Of a DNA stretch of 64,000 bases, positions 47,644 through 57,479 are shown in pieces. The number at the start of each line of letters is the position of its first letter. Positions within the stretch are counted from its first letter, which is position 1. The stretch comes from Pirellulaceae bacterium (GTDB lineage: Bacteria > Planctomycetota > Planctomycetia > Pirellulales > Pirellulaceae), in NCBI GenBank assembly GCA_019636385.1, contig JAHBXT010000001.1, positions 1,426,001 through 1,490,000 of the forward strand, read 5' to 3'. Under the pieces are notes generated by a model. That model did no database searches, was not told where the DNA came from, and saw only the letters and a list, made by a program, of their open reading frames with translations. The position numbers were made by a program, and so were the translations under genes.

Positions 47644-49131
47644 ATGTCCCGCTCGGACCTATTTCCATCGCGTCAGACCTCGCGTTCTAGCCGCCGACAA
47701 TTCCTGGCAGGTTCTGCTGCTGCGGGTAGTACGTTGATCTTGACCGGTACGCGAGCTTCCGGTGCTGTGCTAGGGGCCAACGATCGCCTGCGAATCGGGG
47801 TGATTGGACTCAATGGCCGAGGGCACGCGCATATCAGCGGCTGGTTGGAACAGCAAAACGTCGAGATCGCTTGGGTGGTTGACCCCGACTCCAATGTCTT
47901 GAGTACCGCTGCGGCGATCATCGACAAAAAGACCGAAGGTGCGATGAAGCCACAAACCACCTCCGACATTCGCTATGCGCTGGAAGACAAAACATTGGAT
48001 GCTGTTTCGATCGCTACGCCCAATCATTGGCACTCACTGATGACGATCTGGGCGGCACAGGCAGGCAAACACGTTTATGTCGAAAAACCGATGAGCCACG
48101 ATGTGGCCGAAGGTCGCATCGCTGTCGCTGCTCAGCAGAAATATGGCGTCGTCGTTCAGCACGGCACGCAAAATCGCAGCAACGCTTCAATCGCCGGTTT
48201 GCATGCGGCCATCCATGAAGGCAAGTTTGGTCGATTGAAGATTGCCTACGGCTATTGCTGTAAGCCTCGCAATACCATTGGCAATCGGCCGGTGGGTGAG
48301 CCCCCAACTAAACTGGATTGGAATCTGTGGCGCGGACCGGCGGATGTACAGCAGTTTCATGGCAATTATGTACATTACGGCTGGCATTGGTTTTGGAATA
48401 CCGGCAACGGTGATTTGAATAATCAGGGTACGCATCAACTGGATATTGCGCGCTGGGCAATTGACCCTGACCAAACTCACCCGGTTCGCGCCATGGCCAT
48501 TGGTGGACGTTTTATGTGGGACGACCAAGGCGAAACGCCCAACACGATGTTTGCTCTGGCGGAATACCCCAATGGACAACAAGTGTTCTTCAACGTTCGC
48601 AATGTGAATTACAAGGGCTACGAGAAGCAGGTTGAGAACGAATATTACTTTGAAGATGGTGGCCGCATTGTTCGCGGTATGTACTATGCCAAAGACAGTA
48701 CCGAGGGCGTCAAAGTAAATGTACCCCCTGGCAAGGTAACGCCCGGAGGTAATTGGGGATCATTCATCGCGGCTTGTCGCGCCGGTGATCCGCAAATGGC
48801 CAATGGCAATGCCGCTGAGGCTCATTACGGATGCGTGTTGGGCCACCTGATGAACAATTCGTATCGCTTGGGAGAAGCACTGCCATTTGATGTCTCCGCG
48901 GGTCGCTTTGGTGACAATGCCGATGCGGCTGAGCACTTTGGCAGACTGCACACGATTATGGCCGACGGCGTGGGCGTGCCGGTGGATGGTACGACCTATC
49001 GGGTTGGACCGTGGTTGACCTTCGATCCTCAAACCGAACGCCACGTAGGTGATCATGCGGACGCAGCCAACGCGCTACTGAAGGATCCCAACCGAGCTGG
49101 ATTTGAAATACCAGATATCAATCAGGTTTAG
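47644..49131 (+). CDS. Tat-exported Gfo/Idh/MocA family oxidoreductase
   Basis: About 495 residues from ATG 47644, preceded by AGGA at 47630. The signal is RSSRRQFLAGSAAAGSTLIL. The NAD(P)-binding part has LRIGVIGLNGRGHAHI and VDPDSNVL, followed by AVSIATPNHWHSLMTIWAA and KHVYVEKPMSHDV (catalytic Lys). The C-terminal substrate domain has WHWFWNTGNGDLNNQGTHQLD. These features fit the exported planctomycete dehydrogenases that take cofactor folded in the cytosol through Tat. The substrate is probably a sugar or sugar acid. It converges with and overlaps by four bases the EamA gene. Confidence 0.9.
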   Translation: MSRSDLFPSRQTSRSSRRQFLAGSAAAGSTLILTGTRASGAVLGANDRLRIGVIGLNGRGHAHISGWLEQQNVEIAWVVDPDSNVLSTAAAIIDKKTEGAMKPQTTSDIRYALEDKTLDAVSIATPNHWHSLMTIWAAQAGKHVYVEKPMSHDVAEGRIAVAAQQKYGVVVQHGTQNRSNASIAGLHAAIHEGKFGRLKIAYGYCCKPRNTIGNRPVGEPPTKLDWNLWRGPADVQQFHGNYVHYGWHWFWNTGNGDLNNQGTHQLDIARWAIDPDQTHPVRAMAIGGRFMWDDQGETPNTMFALAEYPNGQQVFFNVRNVNYKGYEKQVENEYYFEDGGRIVRGMYYAKDSTEGVKVNVPPGKVTPGGNWGSFIAACRAGDPQMANGNAAEAHYGCVLGHLMNNSYRLGEALPFDVSAGRFGDNADAAEHFGRLHTIMADGVGVPVDGTTYRVGPWLTFDPQTERHVGDHADAANALLKDPNRAGFEIPDINQV

Positions 49132-50075
49132 CAGTGGGCTTGGTAACGAGCGCGGCGCATCAGCAGCAGTCCGGCAATGGTCATTACGCCGCCGATGATT
49201 TGGACCGCTAACAACTGTTCGCGCAGCAGCCACCAGCCCCCCAACACGGCGACTAGTGTTACCACGTTTTGATAGATTGAAGCGTAGGACGCTCCTGCGC
49301 GGCGCACACCGGCGTTCCAGGCCGCATAGGCTATACCCGTGGAAAACACGCCGCTGTAAGCCATGGCTGCCCAATAGCCGGGCGCATGGGATGTTCGCAG
49401 GACATCTGGCAAATGCTGCCAAGCTATACACCAGTGAATAGGCGTGGTCGCTAGCGAGCTGAAGGCGGCCAATTGTAGCGGTGTCAAGACACGCAACAGA
49501 TTACGACTGAGGATCGTGGCGCTGCCCCAAGCCAACGTGGCTATCAGCACGAACAAATTGCCAGTCAAGTACTGGCTGCTGAGGCTGACCTGGCCAGCTC
49601 CATTCAGGATGATCAGCCCCGTCCCCACTGCAGTGATCAACAACCCTGTCCATACGATGCCAGGCAATCGCTCATTGAATAACAACATCGACATGCCTGC
49701 CGTCCACATCGGCAATGATGCAAAGATCAACGCTACATTGCCGGCTGTGGTCAACGATATGCCTTGAACATAGGCCAACAGATAAATGACTCCATTGAGC
49801 AGGCAGTAGAGGGCTATTGTCAGCCAGGGTAAGGTGCGCATTCGGACACGGATCGCAGGGTAAAGCTGCCATTCAATAGCTGCCATCACGACCAGCGTCG
49901 ATACGGCAAATAACAGTCGCAATGCGTTAAACACGTAGGCGTTCGTGCCAGTGATGGCCGCCTTGAAGACCACGATGTTGATGCCCCACAATAGGGCCGT
50001 GAATAGCAACAACCCATCGGCTACCCAATCATGGTGCGCTGACGGCCTGGCTAGCGATGATGGCTGCACGGTCAA
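49128..50075 (-). CDS. EamA/DMT-family transporter
   Basis: 315 residues with ten hydrophobic helices in two five-helix EamA repeats. Landmarks are LLFTALLWGINIVVFKAAI at the start, LTTAGNVALIFASLPMWTAG, LFVLIATLAWGSATILSRN at the start of repeat two, and FSTGIAYAAWNAGVRRAG near the end. The family exports metabolites such as amino acids or nucleotide sugars, and the substrate cannot be read from sequence. Confidence 0.85.
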   Translation of the reverse strand: MTVQPSSLARPSAHHDWVADGLLLFTALLWGINIVVFKAAITGTNAYVFNALRLLFAVSTLVVMAAIEWQLYPAIRVRMRTLPWLTIALYCLLNGVIYLLAYVQGISLTTAGNVALIFASLPMWTAGMSMLLFNERLPGIVWTGLLITAVGTGLIILNGAGQVSLSSQYLTGNLFVLIATLAWGSATILSRNLLRVLTPLQLAAFSSLATTPIHWCIAWQHLPDVLRTSHAPGYWAAMAYSGVFSTGIAYAAWNAGVRRAGASYASIYQNVVTLVAVLGGWWLLREQLLAVQIIGGVMTIAGLLLMRRARYQAHC

Positions 50076-50194
50076 GATGTCGTTTTCTGATTGTGAGTCG
50101 ATGACGAATCGCTCTCATCACTTTGGGGATGAGGCCGTTCAATATACACTGGTAGGCCGCTTTGTCCGACCACAACACATCATTACTCGACAAT

Positions 50195-50974
50195 ATGAAT
50201 CGTCTGCCTGTTAGTGTTGCCATGTTACCAACGCTGTTGGTTCCACCTGACCCTGCGCTGCGTTGTGGCTCGGTAGTCGTCGATACATTGCGCTTTACAA
50301 CGACCGCTGTCCAGGCGTTATCAGCCGGTGCGCGGTCGATCCTGGCTGTCCAGAGTATTCCCGACGCCCGGCAGCTTGCCGACAGTTCAGGCCATCCTCG
50401 ACCCCTGTTATGTGGCGAACGTGACTGTCGTCCCATTCCCGGCTTTCAACTGGGCAATAGTCCTTTGGAATTCAAGACGCATACCGTACGGAGCCAACAT
50501 TTGATTTTTTCCACGACCAATGGCACAAAAGCCATCCTGTCGACGGCTCAGTTTTCGAATTGTTATTTAGCCGCTTTTGTCAATCGCTCCGCGATGGCTC
50601 GGTTAATGAGTCAGGCCTCAATGGATTGTTGGCATCTGATCTGTTCTGGAACCGACGGGTTGATTGCCGGTGAAGACCTGTTAGCGGCTGGAGCCATCTT
50701 GGAGCAATTGGAGCGGGTCATGGGCCAGGGCTCGTTGGCTCTCGATGATTCAGCGGTGATCGCTATGGACGCTTGGCAGCAAGCCATATCGCGTGGTACT
50801 GCTTTGTCCACTGAGTTGGAACGTTTTGTGGGTGCTCAGAATCTGATTCGCGCCGGTTTTGGGGAGGATGTCGCTTTCGCTGGACAAGTTGACCTCTGTG
50901 AAGTTGTGCCAGTTCGACGATCGATCGATGGGCTTTTGATATCGAAGTTTGAACCGGATGCGAACTATAATTGA
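50195..50974 (+). CDS. comB: ComB-like 2-phosphosulfolactate phosphatase
   Basis: About 259 residues from ATG 50195. ComB landmarks are VVVDTLRFTTTAVQALSAGA, LLCGERDCRPIPGFQLGNSP and FSTTNGTKAI, plus HLICSGTDGLIAGEDLLAAG. The family dephosphorylates 2-phosphosulfolactate, a step in archaeal coenzyme M synthesis; ComB homologues also occur widely in bacteria that do not make coenzyme M, so the physiological substrate here may differ. pdxH follows 42 bases later on the same strand. Confidence 0.8.
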   Translation: MNRLPVSVAMLPTLLVPPDPALRCGSVVVDTLRFTTTAVQALSAGARSILAVQSIPDARQLADSSGHPRPLLCGERDCRPIPGFQLGNSPLEFKTHTVRSQHLIFSTTNGTKAILSTAQFSNCYLAAFVNRSAMARLMSQASMDCWHLICSGTDGLIAGEDLLAAGAILEQLERVMGQGSLALDDSAVIAMDAWQQAISRGTALSTELERFVGAQNLIRAGFGEDVAFAGQVDLCEVVPVRRSIDGLLISKFEPDANYN

Positions 50975-51016
50975 GCCGGCTATGTCTTGCCCAGCAAGTC
51001 CTTAACTGCCAGGAGT

Positions 51017-51661
51017 ATGATGGATTTATCCGCTTTGCGCCAAGAGTATGCCAATCAAGAGCATGATGTGGCTACCACGGCTGAATGTCCTTACGAACAG
51101 TTTCAGCGCTGGTTCGATCAGGCCGTACAAGCCCAATTGATAGAACCCAATGCGATGGTACTGGCCACCGTCGATGATCAACAACGTCCGAGTCAGCGAA
51201 CGGTGCTGCTGAAGTATTTTGATCGACATGGCCTCGTATTCTTCACCAACTATGGCAGCCGCAAGGCTATTCAGATGACCAGCAATCCTCAAGTTACCGT
51301 ACTGTTTCCCTGGTACGGTCTGCATCGACAAGTAGAAATTAGCGGTGCGGTAGTCCGAGTTTCCAGTGCCGAATCGCTCAAGTATTTTGCGACTCGACCT
51401 CGGGGCAGCCAATTGGGTGCGTGGGTGTCTCAACAAAGCCAGGTTGTCTCCAATCGCAGTATCTTGGAGGCTAAGTGGGAAGAGCTAAAACGCCGGTTTG
51501 GTGAGGGCCCAATCCCACTTCCGTCGTTTTGGGGAGGCTACCGAATTGAACCTTGGCGATTTGAATTCTGGCAAGGTGGTTCGCGAAGACTTCATGACCG
51601 CATTGAATATCGGCTCTCGGATAACTCAAGTGCGTGGCAACGAGTTCGCTTAGCGCCTTAA
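51017..51661 (+). CDS. pdxH: Pyridoxamine/pyridoxine 5'-phosphate oxidase
   Basis: About 214 residues. The FMN-dependent enzyme converts pyridoxine or pyridoxamine 5'-phosphate to pyridoxal 5'-phosphate. Signatures are NAMVLATVDDQQRPSQRTVL, VFFTNYGSRKAIQM, VEISGAVVRVS, RPRGSQLGAWVSQQSQ, and the C-terminal WGGYRIEPWRFEFWQGGSRR then LHDR. Start is ATG 51017 or 51020; AGGAG at 51011-51015 fits the latter better. It supplies the cofactor used by glyA and the dehydratase in this window. Confidence 0.93.
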   Translation: MMDLSALRQEYANQEHDVATTAECPYEQFQRWFDQAVQAQLIEPNAMVLATVDDQQRPSQRTVLLKYFDRHGLVFFTNYGSRKAIQMTSNPQVTVLFPWYGLHRQVEISGAVVRVSSAESLKYFATRPRGSQLGAWVSQQSQVVSNRSILEAKWEELKRRFGEGPIPLPSFWGGYRIEPWRFEFWQGGSRRLHDRIEYRLSDNSSAWQRVRLAP

Positions 51662-51759
51662 TTTTCTTTAGTTTTAAACGCTGGCAGCCACGTTCACCAG
51701 ATCATGACCTGGTGCTCTGCACATTCCGACCTGTGCGGCTAATGGCGAATTGTGGTCAG

Positions 51760-52722
51760 TCACTGACCGAGCACGTACGCAAAGATTAGCGGCGCTACGA
51801 TGGTCGCATCGCTCTGTATCATGAATTTGGGTGTGGACTTGCTCAGCTTCTTCCAAGTGATTTTTTCATTTGGTACGGCTCCTGAATAACCTCCATAGCT
51901 GGTAGTGGCATCGGATATTTGAGCAAAGTACGACCACATTGGGACATCTTGTTCCAGATCTTGGATGAGCATGGGCACGGCACAGATCGCAAAATCGCCA
52001 GCTATCCCTCCACCGATTTGAAAGAAGCCGATAGGGCTACTGCGGCTCTGCTCGCGATACCACTCTGCTAAGACCTGCAACTGCTCGGTGCCTGACCGTA
52101 AGGCTGCATGAGTCTTGACCGTGCCATCCATCACTCGGGCGGTAAACATGTTGCCCAGCGTGCTGTCTTCCGTTCCCGGCGAGTAGATGCGTAAATTCAT
52201 TTGCTTGGCGGCGTAGACCCAGGAATCTTCAATGGGTATGTGATAATGCTGCCGCAGTTCCGTCTCGTCGAGCAATTTGTAGAAGTATTCGTAAGGAAAC
52301 AATCCGCTGCCGCTGAGTCCTTGCTGAACCCAGTATTTCGTTAAGTATTCCCGCATGTGCATCATCACCGCTTCGGGGATGCAGGTATCCGTTACGCGAT
52401 TGAATCCTTGGCTATAGAGTTGGACTTCGTCCTCGGCACTTAAGGCTCGCCAGTCGGGTATCACCCGATAGTCATTGTGAGCAAATAGGTTGAATAAATC
52501 TTCTTCCAGGTTGGCGGCGGTACAACTGATGGCATGTACCTTGCCCTGACGGATCATCTCCGCTAACGATATCCCCAACTCCGCTGTACTCATGGCACCA
52601 GCTAATGACACCATCATTTTGCCGCCGTCGTCGACGAATTTCTCGTAAGCTTGCGCTGTGGCTAGAGTTTCGCGCGCGTTGAAGTGCCGATAATGGCGTT
52701 CCATGAATCGACGAATGTGCAC
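51760..52722 (-). CDS. Deoxyhypusine synthase-like protein
   Basis: 320 residues with the DHS fold signatures: MMVSLAGAMSTAELGISLAE, VHAISCTAANLEEDLFNL, YSPGTEDSTLGNMFTA, FFQIGGGIAGDFAICAVPML, DATTSYGGYSGAVPNEKITW (candidate catalytic Lys just after, KKL). In eukaryotes and archaea, DHS moves an aminobutyl group from spermidine to a Lys of eIF5A/aIF5A. Bacteria lack that protein, and bacterial DHS-like enzymes are generally thought to act in polyamine metabolism, for example homospermidine formation. It is transcribed just downstream of dnaN, 54 bases away. Confidence 0.88.
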   Translation of the reverse strand: MHIRRFMERHYRHFNARETLATAQAYEKFVDDGGKMMVSLAGAMSTAELGISLAEMIRQGKVHAISCTAANLEEDLFNLFAHNDYRVIPDWRALSAEDEVQLYSQGFNRVTDTCIPEAVMMHMREYLTKYWVQQGLSGSGLFPYEYFYKLLDETELRQHYHIPIEDSWVYAAKQMNLRIYSPGTEDSTLGNMFTARVMDGTVKTHAALRSGTEQLQVLAEWYREQSRSSPIGFFQIGGGIAGDFAICAVPMLIQDLEQDVPMWSYFAQISDATTSYGGYSGAVPNEKITWKKLSKSTPKFMIQSDATIVAPLIFAYVLGQ

Positions 52723-52776
52723 GCCTCGTTCCTTGTCACCAGCCGTTTACGGGAATACTTTAGGTTTGTTAACGAT

Positions 52777-53892
52777 TTACTTGTCTACGGCCATGGGCAT
52801 GATGACGTAGGCATAACCATCGTCTGTGGTGAGCAGAGCAGGGGAGGTCGCATTGACGATATCCAGAGTTAATTTCATGTCTGGTTCTAACACGCGCAGA
52901 AAATCCGCTATGAAGCGATGATCCATTTTCATACTGATGAGTTCTCCATCGTAGTCGATTGGCATTTCGACTCGACTTTGACCGTAGTTCGCTGTTTTTG
53001 CTGACAACAACAGTGTGCCACCACCGAAATCAAAATCGAGTCCTCGCGATTCCTGATCAGCCACGATGGCTGCTTGGCGAAGCACGTTGAAAAATGGTCC
53101 CACACTTAGATTGATTTTTATCGAATCGTCGCGGTGTGGAATCACTTGTCGCCAGTTGGGAAATCTACCTTCGACCAGTCGGGAGTAGACCACACAGCGA
53201 TTGCTGCGTATTTGTATGTCATTGGTGCGGCAAGTGACATGTACCAGCTCGTCTTGATCGCTGATGGTTCGCTCCATTAGCGTCAATGAACGAATCGGTA
53301 CGATGGCATTGTTGCCTATCGTCTCGTGACCGCCCACCGATTTTCCCACACCTTCCATTCGAGCCAGGCGACGACCATCAGTTCCCACAGCGATCACACT
53401 ATCGCCGCTCAATTCCAGCAATACTCCGCCCAGGGCAAACCGGGTGCTGTCTGGATCCGTGGTAAAACTGGTTCGTCGCACCATCTCTTTGAATAGCCGA
53501 GCCGGTATCTCATGATATTTTTCCTCTTCAAAACCGGTTACCGTTGGGTACTCATCGGGATTGGCGCTTGGCAGATTGAACTCACTGTGCTGACCTTGGA
53601 TGCGAATGCGGCTATCGTTGCAGTCGAATTCTAGCTTCTCATCGCTGCTTTCCTTGAGAATCTGCCCAACGCGAGCTACGTTCAAGAGTGCCTTGCCTGG
53701 CGACAGTATGTCTACACCTTCTACCCCGATACGAATGCCAGTCTCCTTGTCGGAAGCCATCAACGTCACCATATCGTTGGCTACCTCGATCTTGACGTTT
53801 TGTAATATTTCCTTGGGACTGCGGACATTGGCCACCACGCTGGCCAACGAGAAGGCTGAGGCCATTTTTTCCCTATCACAAGCTATCTTCAT
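52777..53892 (-). CDS. dnaN: DNA polymerase III beta sliding clamp
   Basis: 371 residues, the normal length for the three-domain ring clamp. It starts MKIACDREKMASAFSLASVV; domain landmarks include EFNLPSANPDEYPTV, FALGGVLLELSGDSVIAVGTD then GRRLARME, VEGRFPNWRQVIPH and the C-terminal YAYVIMPMAV. The clamp tethers the replicative polymerase to DNA. Gene order dnaA then dnaN on one strand with a gap of about 500 bases fits a chromosome origin. Confidence 0.95.
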   Translation of the reverse strand: MKIACDREKMASAFSLASVVANVRSPKEILQNVKIEVANDMVTLMASDKETGIRIGVEGVDILSPGKALLNVARVGQILKESSDEKLEFDCNDSRIRIQGQHSEFNLPSANPDEYPTVTGFEEEKYHEIPARLFKEMVRRTSFTTDPDSTRFALGGVLLELSGDSVIAVGTDGRRLARMEGVGKSVGGHETIGNNAIVPIRSLTLMERTISDQDELVHVTCRTNDIQIRSNRCVVYSRLVEGRFPNWRQVIPHRDDSIKINLSVGPFFNVLRQAAIVADQESRGLDFDFGGGTLLLSAKTANYGQSRVEMPIDYDGELISMKMDHRFIADFLRVLEPDMKLTLDIVNATSPALLTTDDGYAYVIMPMAVDK

Positions 53893-54391
53893 CTCGATAT
53901 TTCTCCACTCGTCGAAGCGTCATTTTCAGGCTGGGGTGCGGTTAACGTGTCCCCGAACCGCTGAGATTGTATATTCTTCCATTTGGCTAGACGCTGTTGT
54001 ACCGCCTATGGCGAACAGTGGAAAGGCGTTGTGGTCACCGATAGCGATACTGGGACTTTTATCTCAAGTGATTCAATGGTCAGGCCGCATGGTCAGAGGG
54101 TTTCAATTCCCTAGATTTAATAGAAGAGTAGTCGTAGTAGAGTCTATCAAACCGAGAGTTATCCACAGGGGCGTGAACCGAAAAATTCAAATGGTTTCAG
54201 GGATTTGAACGACGCTTTCGACAAACAACTGACAGAGCAAAAAATGGCAGCGTAAGGTCAACCAACTGTAATAAATTGTTGATCACCCGCCATTAACTGA
54301 CGATGGCTAACCATCACGAGCCAGAGCAGCCGGATGATGAACCTTGACCAACAGCAAACAACAAACTTTCCACAAGGGTAGCGTGACTGGT
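53893..54391. other. oriC: Candidate replication origin (oriC) between dnaA and dnaN
   Basis: A 499-base non-coding stretch in the classic dnaA-dnaN position. It holds one perfect DnaA box, TTATCCACA, at 54159-54167. A near match (CTTTCCACA) lies at about 54367-54375. AT-rich stretches surround AGCAAAAAATGG (about 54237) and CTGTAATAAATTGTTGATC (about 54266). Only one consensus box is clear by eye, so box clustering must be scored properly. Confidence 0.6.
54159..54167 (+). promoter_or_regulatory. Consensus DnaA box
   Basis: TTATCCACA matches the high-affinity DnaA box exactly. It lies within the dnaA-dnaN gap and would serve origin firing and possibly control of dnaN transcription. Confidence 0.75.
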
Positions 54392-55510
54392 TCAAGCCAG
54401 GATGTCCGCCAGAATAGACCCATAAATACTGGCCAGTTCACGATCAATATCCAATAGCGAAGTCGTTTTGGTGTAGGCATGTAGGATCGTTGAATGATCT
54501 CGCCCACCCAGGTAATTGCCAATCTGCATCAAGCTTAGCGATGTATAGTGGCGTGCTAAGACGATGGCTAAGCCTCGAGCGCGCACTATGTTTGCTTGCC
54601 GCGAAGGCCCTCGCATGTCTCGTAGTTTGATGCGAGTTCGACGGCAGACACTCTTGACGATAACCGGCAGCGAAGGTGTGTCCAGTGAGCTAGACTGACG
54701 CATCATGGCCAGGATTTTATCACGATCCAAGGAACCATTATCAAGGCGGTAAAGCTTGGAAAGTCTGACAAGATGACCGATATCGGTAGCTGAGAGTATC
54801 TGGTGTCGCGACAAATCGCGAGCTAGGGCAGCGATAGCCGCCACGGTGATATCTTGATCTTGCTTGGCAACCAGAGATTCCATGATGGCTTGCCGCGCAC
54901 ATTCACCAGGTGGAGCCAAAGGCACCGATAAGCCGGCAGACAACCGACTGGCTAGTTTGCCATCAAACCCTGATAGGGCAGCCGGTAGACAACGGCTAGT
55001 TACGATAACCGGGCGCTGGGCCAGCAACAAAGAGTCTAAGGTAGCCGACAGCTCAGCTTGAACAGACGGCTTGTCATGCAGCGAGTCATAATCGTCCAAC
55101 ACCAGCAGCCGAGCACCGCGCAATCGTTTGCGAAAAGCGTTAAAGTCGTTGATCTCTGAAGCGGCGATATATTCTTGAGTCAGGTTTTGACCCGTCATAA
55201 AGCAGATCGGCTTTTCTTGCAGTTGCCGAGACCACAACACGGCCAGAGTGATAGCTAAAGCTGTCTTTCCAACAGATTTTGGGCCATACAGCACGAGCGG
55301 AGAAATCGCTGCCAGATTCAAAGGTCCATCGCGGGTCAGCAGGTAACGAACCAGTTGATTTTCTGGCCCAATCCAATACTCATCCGTCAACCAGTTCTCT
55401 GACGATCCCGGCAACAACCGGCGAACAGACGTGGGGCGTTCCAGTGGAAAGCTGTACAGGTCAGGGGCGGATGATGATTTGGAGATAGGCACAGGATTAA
55501 ACACGTCCAA
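54392..55510 (-). CDS. dnaA: Chromosomal replication initiator DnaA, divergent
   Basis: 372 residues, against about 450 for most DnaA. Walker A is GPKSVGKTAL (about 75-84), with LLVLDDYDSLHD as Walker B and SRLSAGLSVPLAPP covering the box VII region. The C-terminal DNA-binding domain has IVRARGLAIVLARHYTSLSL then MQIGNYLGGRDHSTILHAYT, the DnaA signature helix-turn-helix. Domain I (the DnaB/DiaA-interacting helix bundle) is absent or reduced: only about 45 residues precede the AAA+ domain. Divergence from glyA leaves 240 bases between the two, including CGTTATCCCCTT near 55636 that could be a weak DnaA box for autoregulation. Confidence 0.88.
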   Translation of the reverse strand: MDVFNPVPISKSSSAPDLYSFPLERPTSVRRLLPGSSENWLTDEYWIGPENQLVRYLLTRDGPLNLAAISPLVLYGPKSVGKTALAITLAVLWSRQLQEKPICFMTGQNLTQEYIAASEINDFNAFRKRLRGARLLVLDDYDSLHDKPSVQAELSATLDSLLLAQRPVIVTSRCLPAALSGFDGKLASRLSAGLSVPLAPPGECARQAIMESLVAKQDQDITVAAIAALARDLSRHQILSATDIGHLVRLSKLYRLDNGSLDRDKILAMMRQSSSLDTPSLPVIVKSVCRRTRIKLRDMRGPSRQANIVRARGLAIVLARHYTSLSLMQIGNYLGGRDHSTILHAYTKTTSLLDIDRELASIYGSILADILA

Positions 55511-55750
55511 TGAGCCAGCGAAGTAGTTCAGTGGTCAAAATATAACTCAAAGTCGCCCACAGACGATGATCCAATCGTCTCGGAACAACCAAACAAATTG
55601 GAGGATATCGGCTAAAACATTGGCTTATCGGCCTCGTTATCCCCTTCAGGTCGTTGACGATCGACCTGCGCCACAGAAAATCTAGCTACTGAACGTCGCT
55701 GCCGCCATCCGCAGCGGTTAGAACACCTAGAAACGAATGACTATCAATCC
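55511..55750. promoter_or_regulatory. Divergent dnaA/glyA promoter region
   Basis: 240 bases with no gene. A TTATCCCC (about 55637-55644) resembles a DnaA box with a changed end. No clear sigma-70 pair could be assigned. Confidence 0.35.
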
Positions 55751-57019
55751 ATGACCGAACAACTCATCGGCCAACCTGTATTACAGCAGCAAGACCCCCA
55801 AATTTGGGAGGCTATTGAAGCAGAGTCTCGTCGGCAACAAGACGGGCTGGAGATGATAGCCAGCGAGAATTACACGTCGCGGGCTGTCATGGAAGCGGTC
55901 GGCAGCGTCTTGACCAATAAATACGCTGAGGGGTATCCGGGTAGACGATACTACGGCGGTTGCCAATATGTGGATATAGTAGAGCAGTTAGCCATCGACC
56001 GGGTTCGACAGCTCTTTGGAGCCGAGGCTGCCAACGTCCAGCCTCACAGCGGTTCCCAGGCTAATACTGCGGTGTATGTGTCCTGTCTTCAACCAGGGGA
56101 CAAAGTGTTGGGATTAGACCTTGCACAAGGCGGCCATTTGACCCATGGAATGAAGCTAAATATCTCTGGCAAGCTGTATCGCTTCATCCCCTACGGGGTC
56201 GATCCGCAAACACATCGCATCGACTTTGACCAGGTGGCGCGGTTAGCTGCCGAGCACAAACCGAAGTTGATAGTAGCTGGTGCCAGTGCGTATCCCCGTG
56301 AGATTCTGCACGCAAAATTTGCCGACATAGCAGCTCAACATCGCATCCCGCTGATGGTCGACATGGCACATTATGCGGGTTTGGTAGCTGCTGGCGTGCA
56401 TGATAATCCGGTTTCGGTAGCGGACTATGTGACATCGACGACGCATAAAACACTGCGCGGTCCTCGTTCGGGAGTCATACTCTGTAAACATCAGTACATT
56501 CGCTCTATCAACAGCGCAGTGTTTCCTGGGCTGCAGGGTGGACCACTCATGCATGTCGTGGCTGGCAAAGCGGTGTGCTTCGGGGAAGCGTTGCTGCCAA
56601 GCTTTAAGGAATACGGCCGCGCTGTCATAGAAAACGCCCAAGCACTAGCCGAAGAACTAATGACTCAGGGGTTGCGATTAATTAGTGGGGGCACGGACAA
56701 CCACCTAATGTTGGTAGACGTTACCAGCATTGGTCTGAGTGGCAAGCAAGCCGAAGAAATATTAGACCGCTGCGGAATTACCGTCAACATGAACATGATC
56801 CCGTTTGATACTCGCAAGCCACTTGACCCAAGCGGCATTCGCATTGGAACACCAGCCCTCACCACGCGCGGTATGCGAGCCGCAGAAATGCAACAAATCG
56901 GCCGGTGGATCGGTCAGGTACTGCGCGCCGCTGGCGACAACCATAAGGAAACGGAAGTTCGCAGCCAAGTCCAATCGTTGTGTCAGAATTACCCGGTACC
57001 TGCAGAGCGCCCAACGTGA
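55751..57019 (+). CDS. glyA: Serine hydroxymethyltransferase
   Basis: 422 residues, the usual length. It interconverts serine and glycine with tetrahydrofolate, using PLP. Signatures are [47 protein letters not shown] [29 protein letters not shown] and [12 protein letters not shown], in which the Lys near residue 232 binds PLP. The C-terminal [14 protein letters not shown] is also typical. The stop overlaps the GTG start of a response regulator. Confidence 0.95.
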   Translation: MTEQLIGQPVLQQQDPQIWEAIEAESRRQQDGLEMIASENYTSRAVMEAVGSVLTNKYAEGYPGRRYYGGCQYVDIVEQLAIDRVRQLFGAEAANVQPHSGSQANTAVYVSCLQPGDKVLGLDLAQGGHLTHGMKLNISGKLYRFIPYGVDPQTHRIDFDQVARLAAEHKPKLIVAGASAYPREILHAKFADIAAQHRIPLMVDMAHYAGLVAAGVHDNPVSVADYVTSTTHKTLRGPRSGVILCKHQYIRSINSAVFPGLQGGPLMHVVAGKAVCFGEALLPSFKEYGRAVIENAQALAEELMTQGLRLISGGTDNHLMLVDVTSIGLSGKQAEEILDRCGITVNMNMIPFDTRKPLDPSGIRIGTPALTTRGMRAAEMQQIGRWIGQVLRAAGDNHKETEVRSQVQSLCQNYPVPAERPT

Positions 57020-57471
57020 CCAAGCCAGCTCGAATCCTAATCGCCGACGACAACGCCGCCAATCGTGAATTGTTGGAGGCATATCTAAGTTCCATCGACT
57101 GCGTCATTGAAATGGCCAGTGACGGAGAAGATGTATTGGCCAAGGTGCACAGCTTCCAACCAGATGTTTTGCTGCTGGATGTGATGATGCCCAAACGTAG
57201 CGGCTACGAAGTCTGCCAATTGCTGAAGAAAGACTCAGCGACCTCGCAAATGATGATCTTGATGGTCACTGCCCTGAATGAGCTAGGTGATATTGAACGC
57301 GGCGTCCGAGCCGGTACCGACGATTTTCTTTCCAAGCCAGTCAACCGCATCGAGTTAGTCAAGCGAGTTCAGAATATGATTCGCTTGAAGGATACCACTG
57401 ACGAATTAGAACGATTACGACGGTACATTAGCGAAATGGACGAGCATAACGGCCCTGCCGTAGCCGGTTAG
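57016..57471 (+). CDS. Stand-alone response-regulator receiver protein
   Basis: About 151 residues from GTG 57016, which overlaps the glyA stop (GTGA). A complete receiver domain is visible: [12 protein letters not shown] (acidic pair), [16 protein letters not shown] (phospho-acceptor Asp), [10 protein letters not shown] (Thr) and [13 protein letters not shown] (Lys-Pro). After it, about 30 residues form a coiled coil ([20 protein letters not shown]) with no DNA-binding or enzymatic output domain. It probably acts by protein contact or as a phosphorelay step. No kinase gene is adjacent. Confidence 0.9.
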   Translation: MTKPARILIADDNAANRELLEAYLSSIDCVIEMASDGEDVLAKVHSFQPDVLLLDVMMPKRSGYEVCQLLKKDSATSQMMILMVTALNELGDIERGVRAGTDDFLSKPVNRIELVKRVQNMIRLKDTTDELERLRRYISEMDEHNGPAVAG

Positions 57472-57479
57472 AGCCTGTG

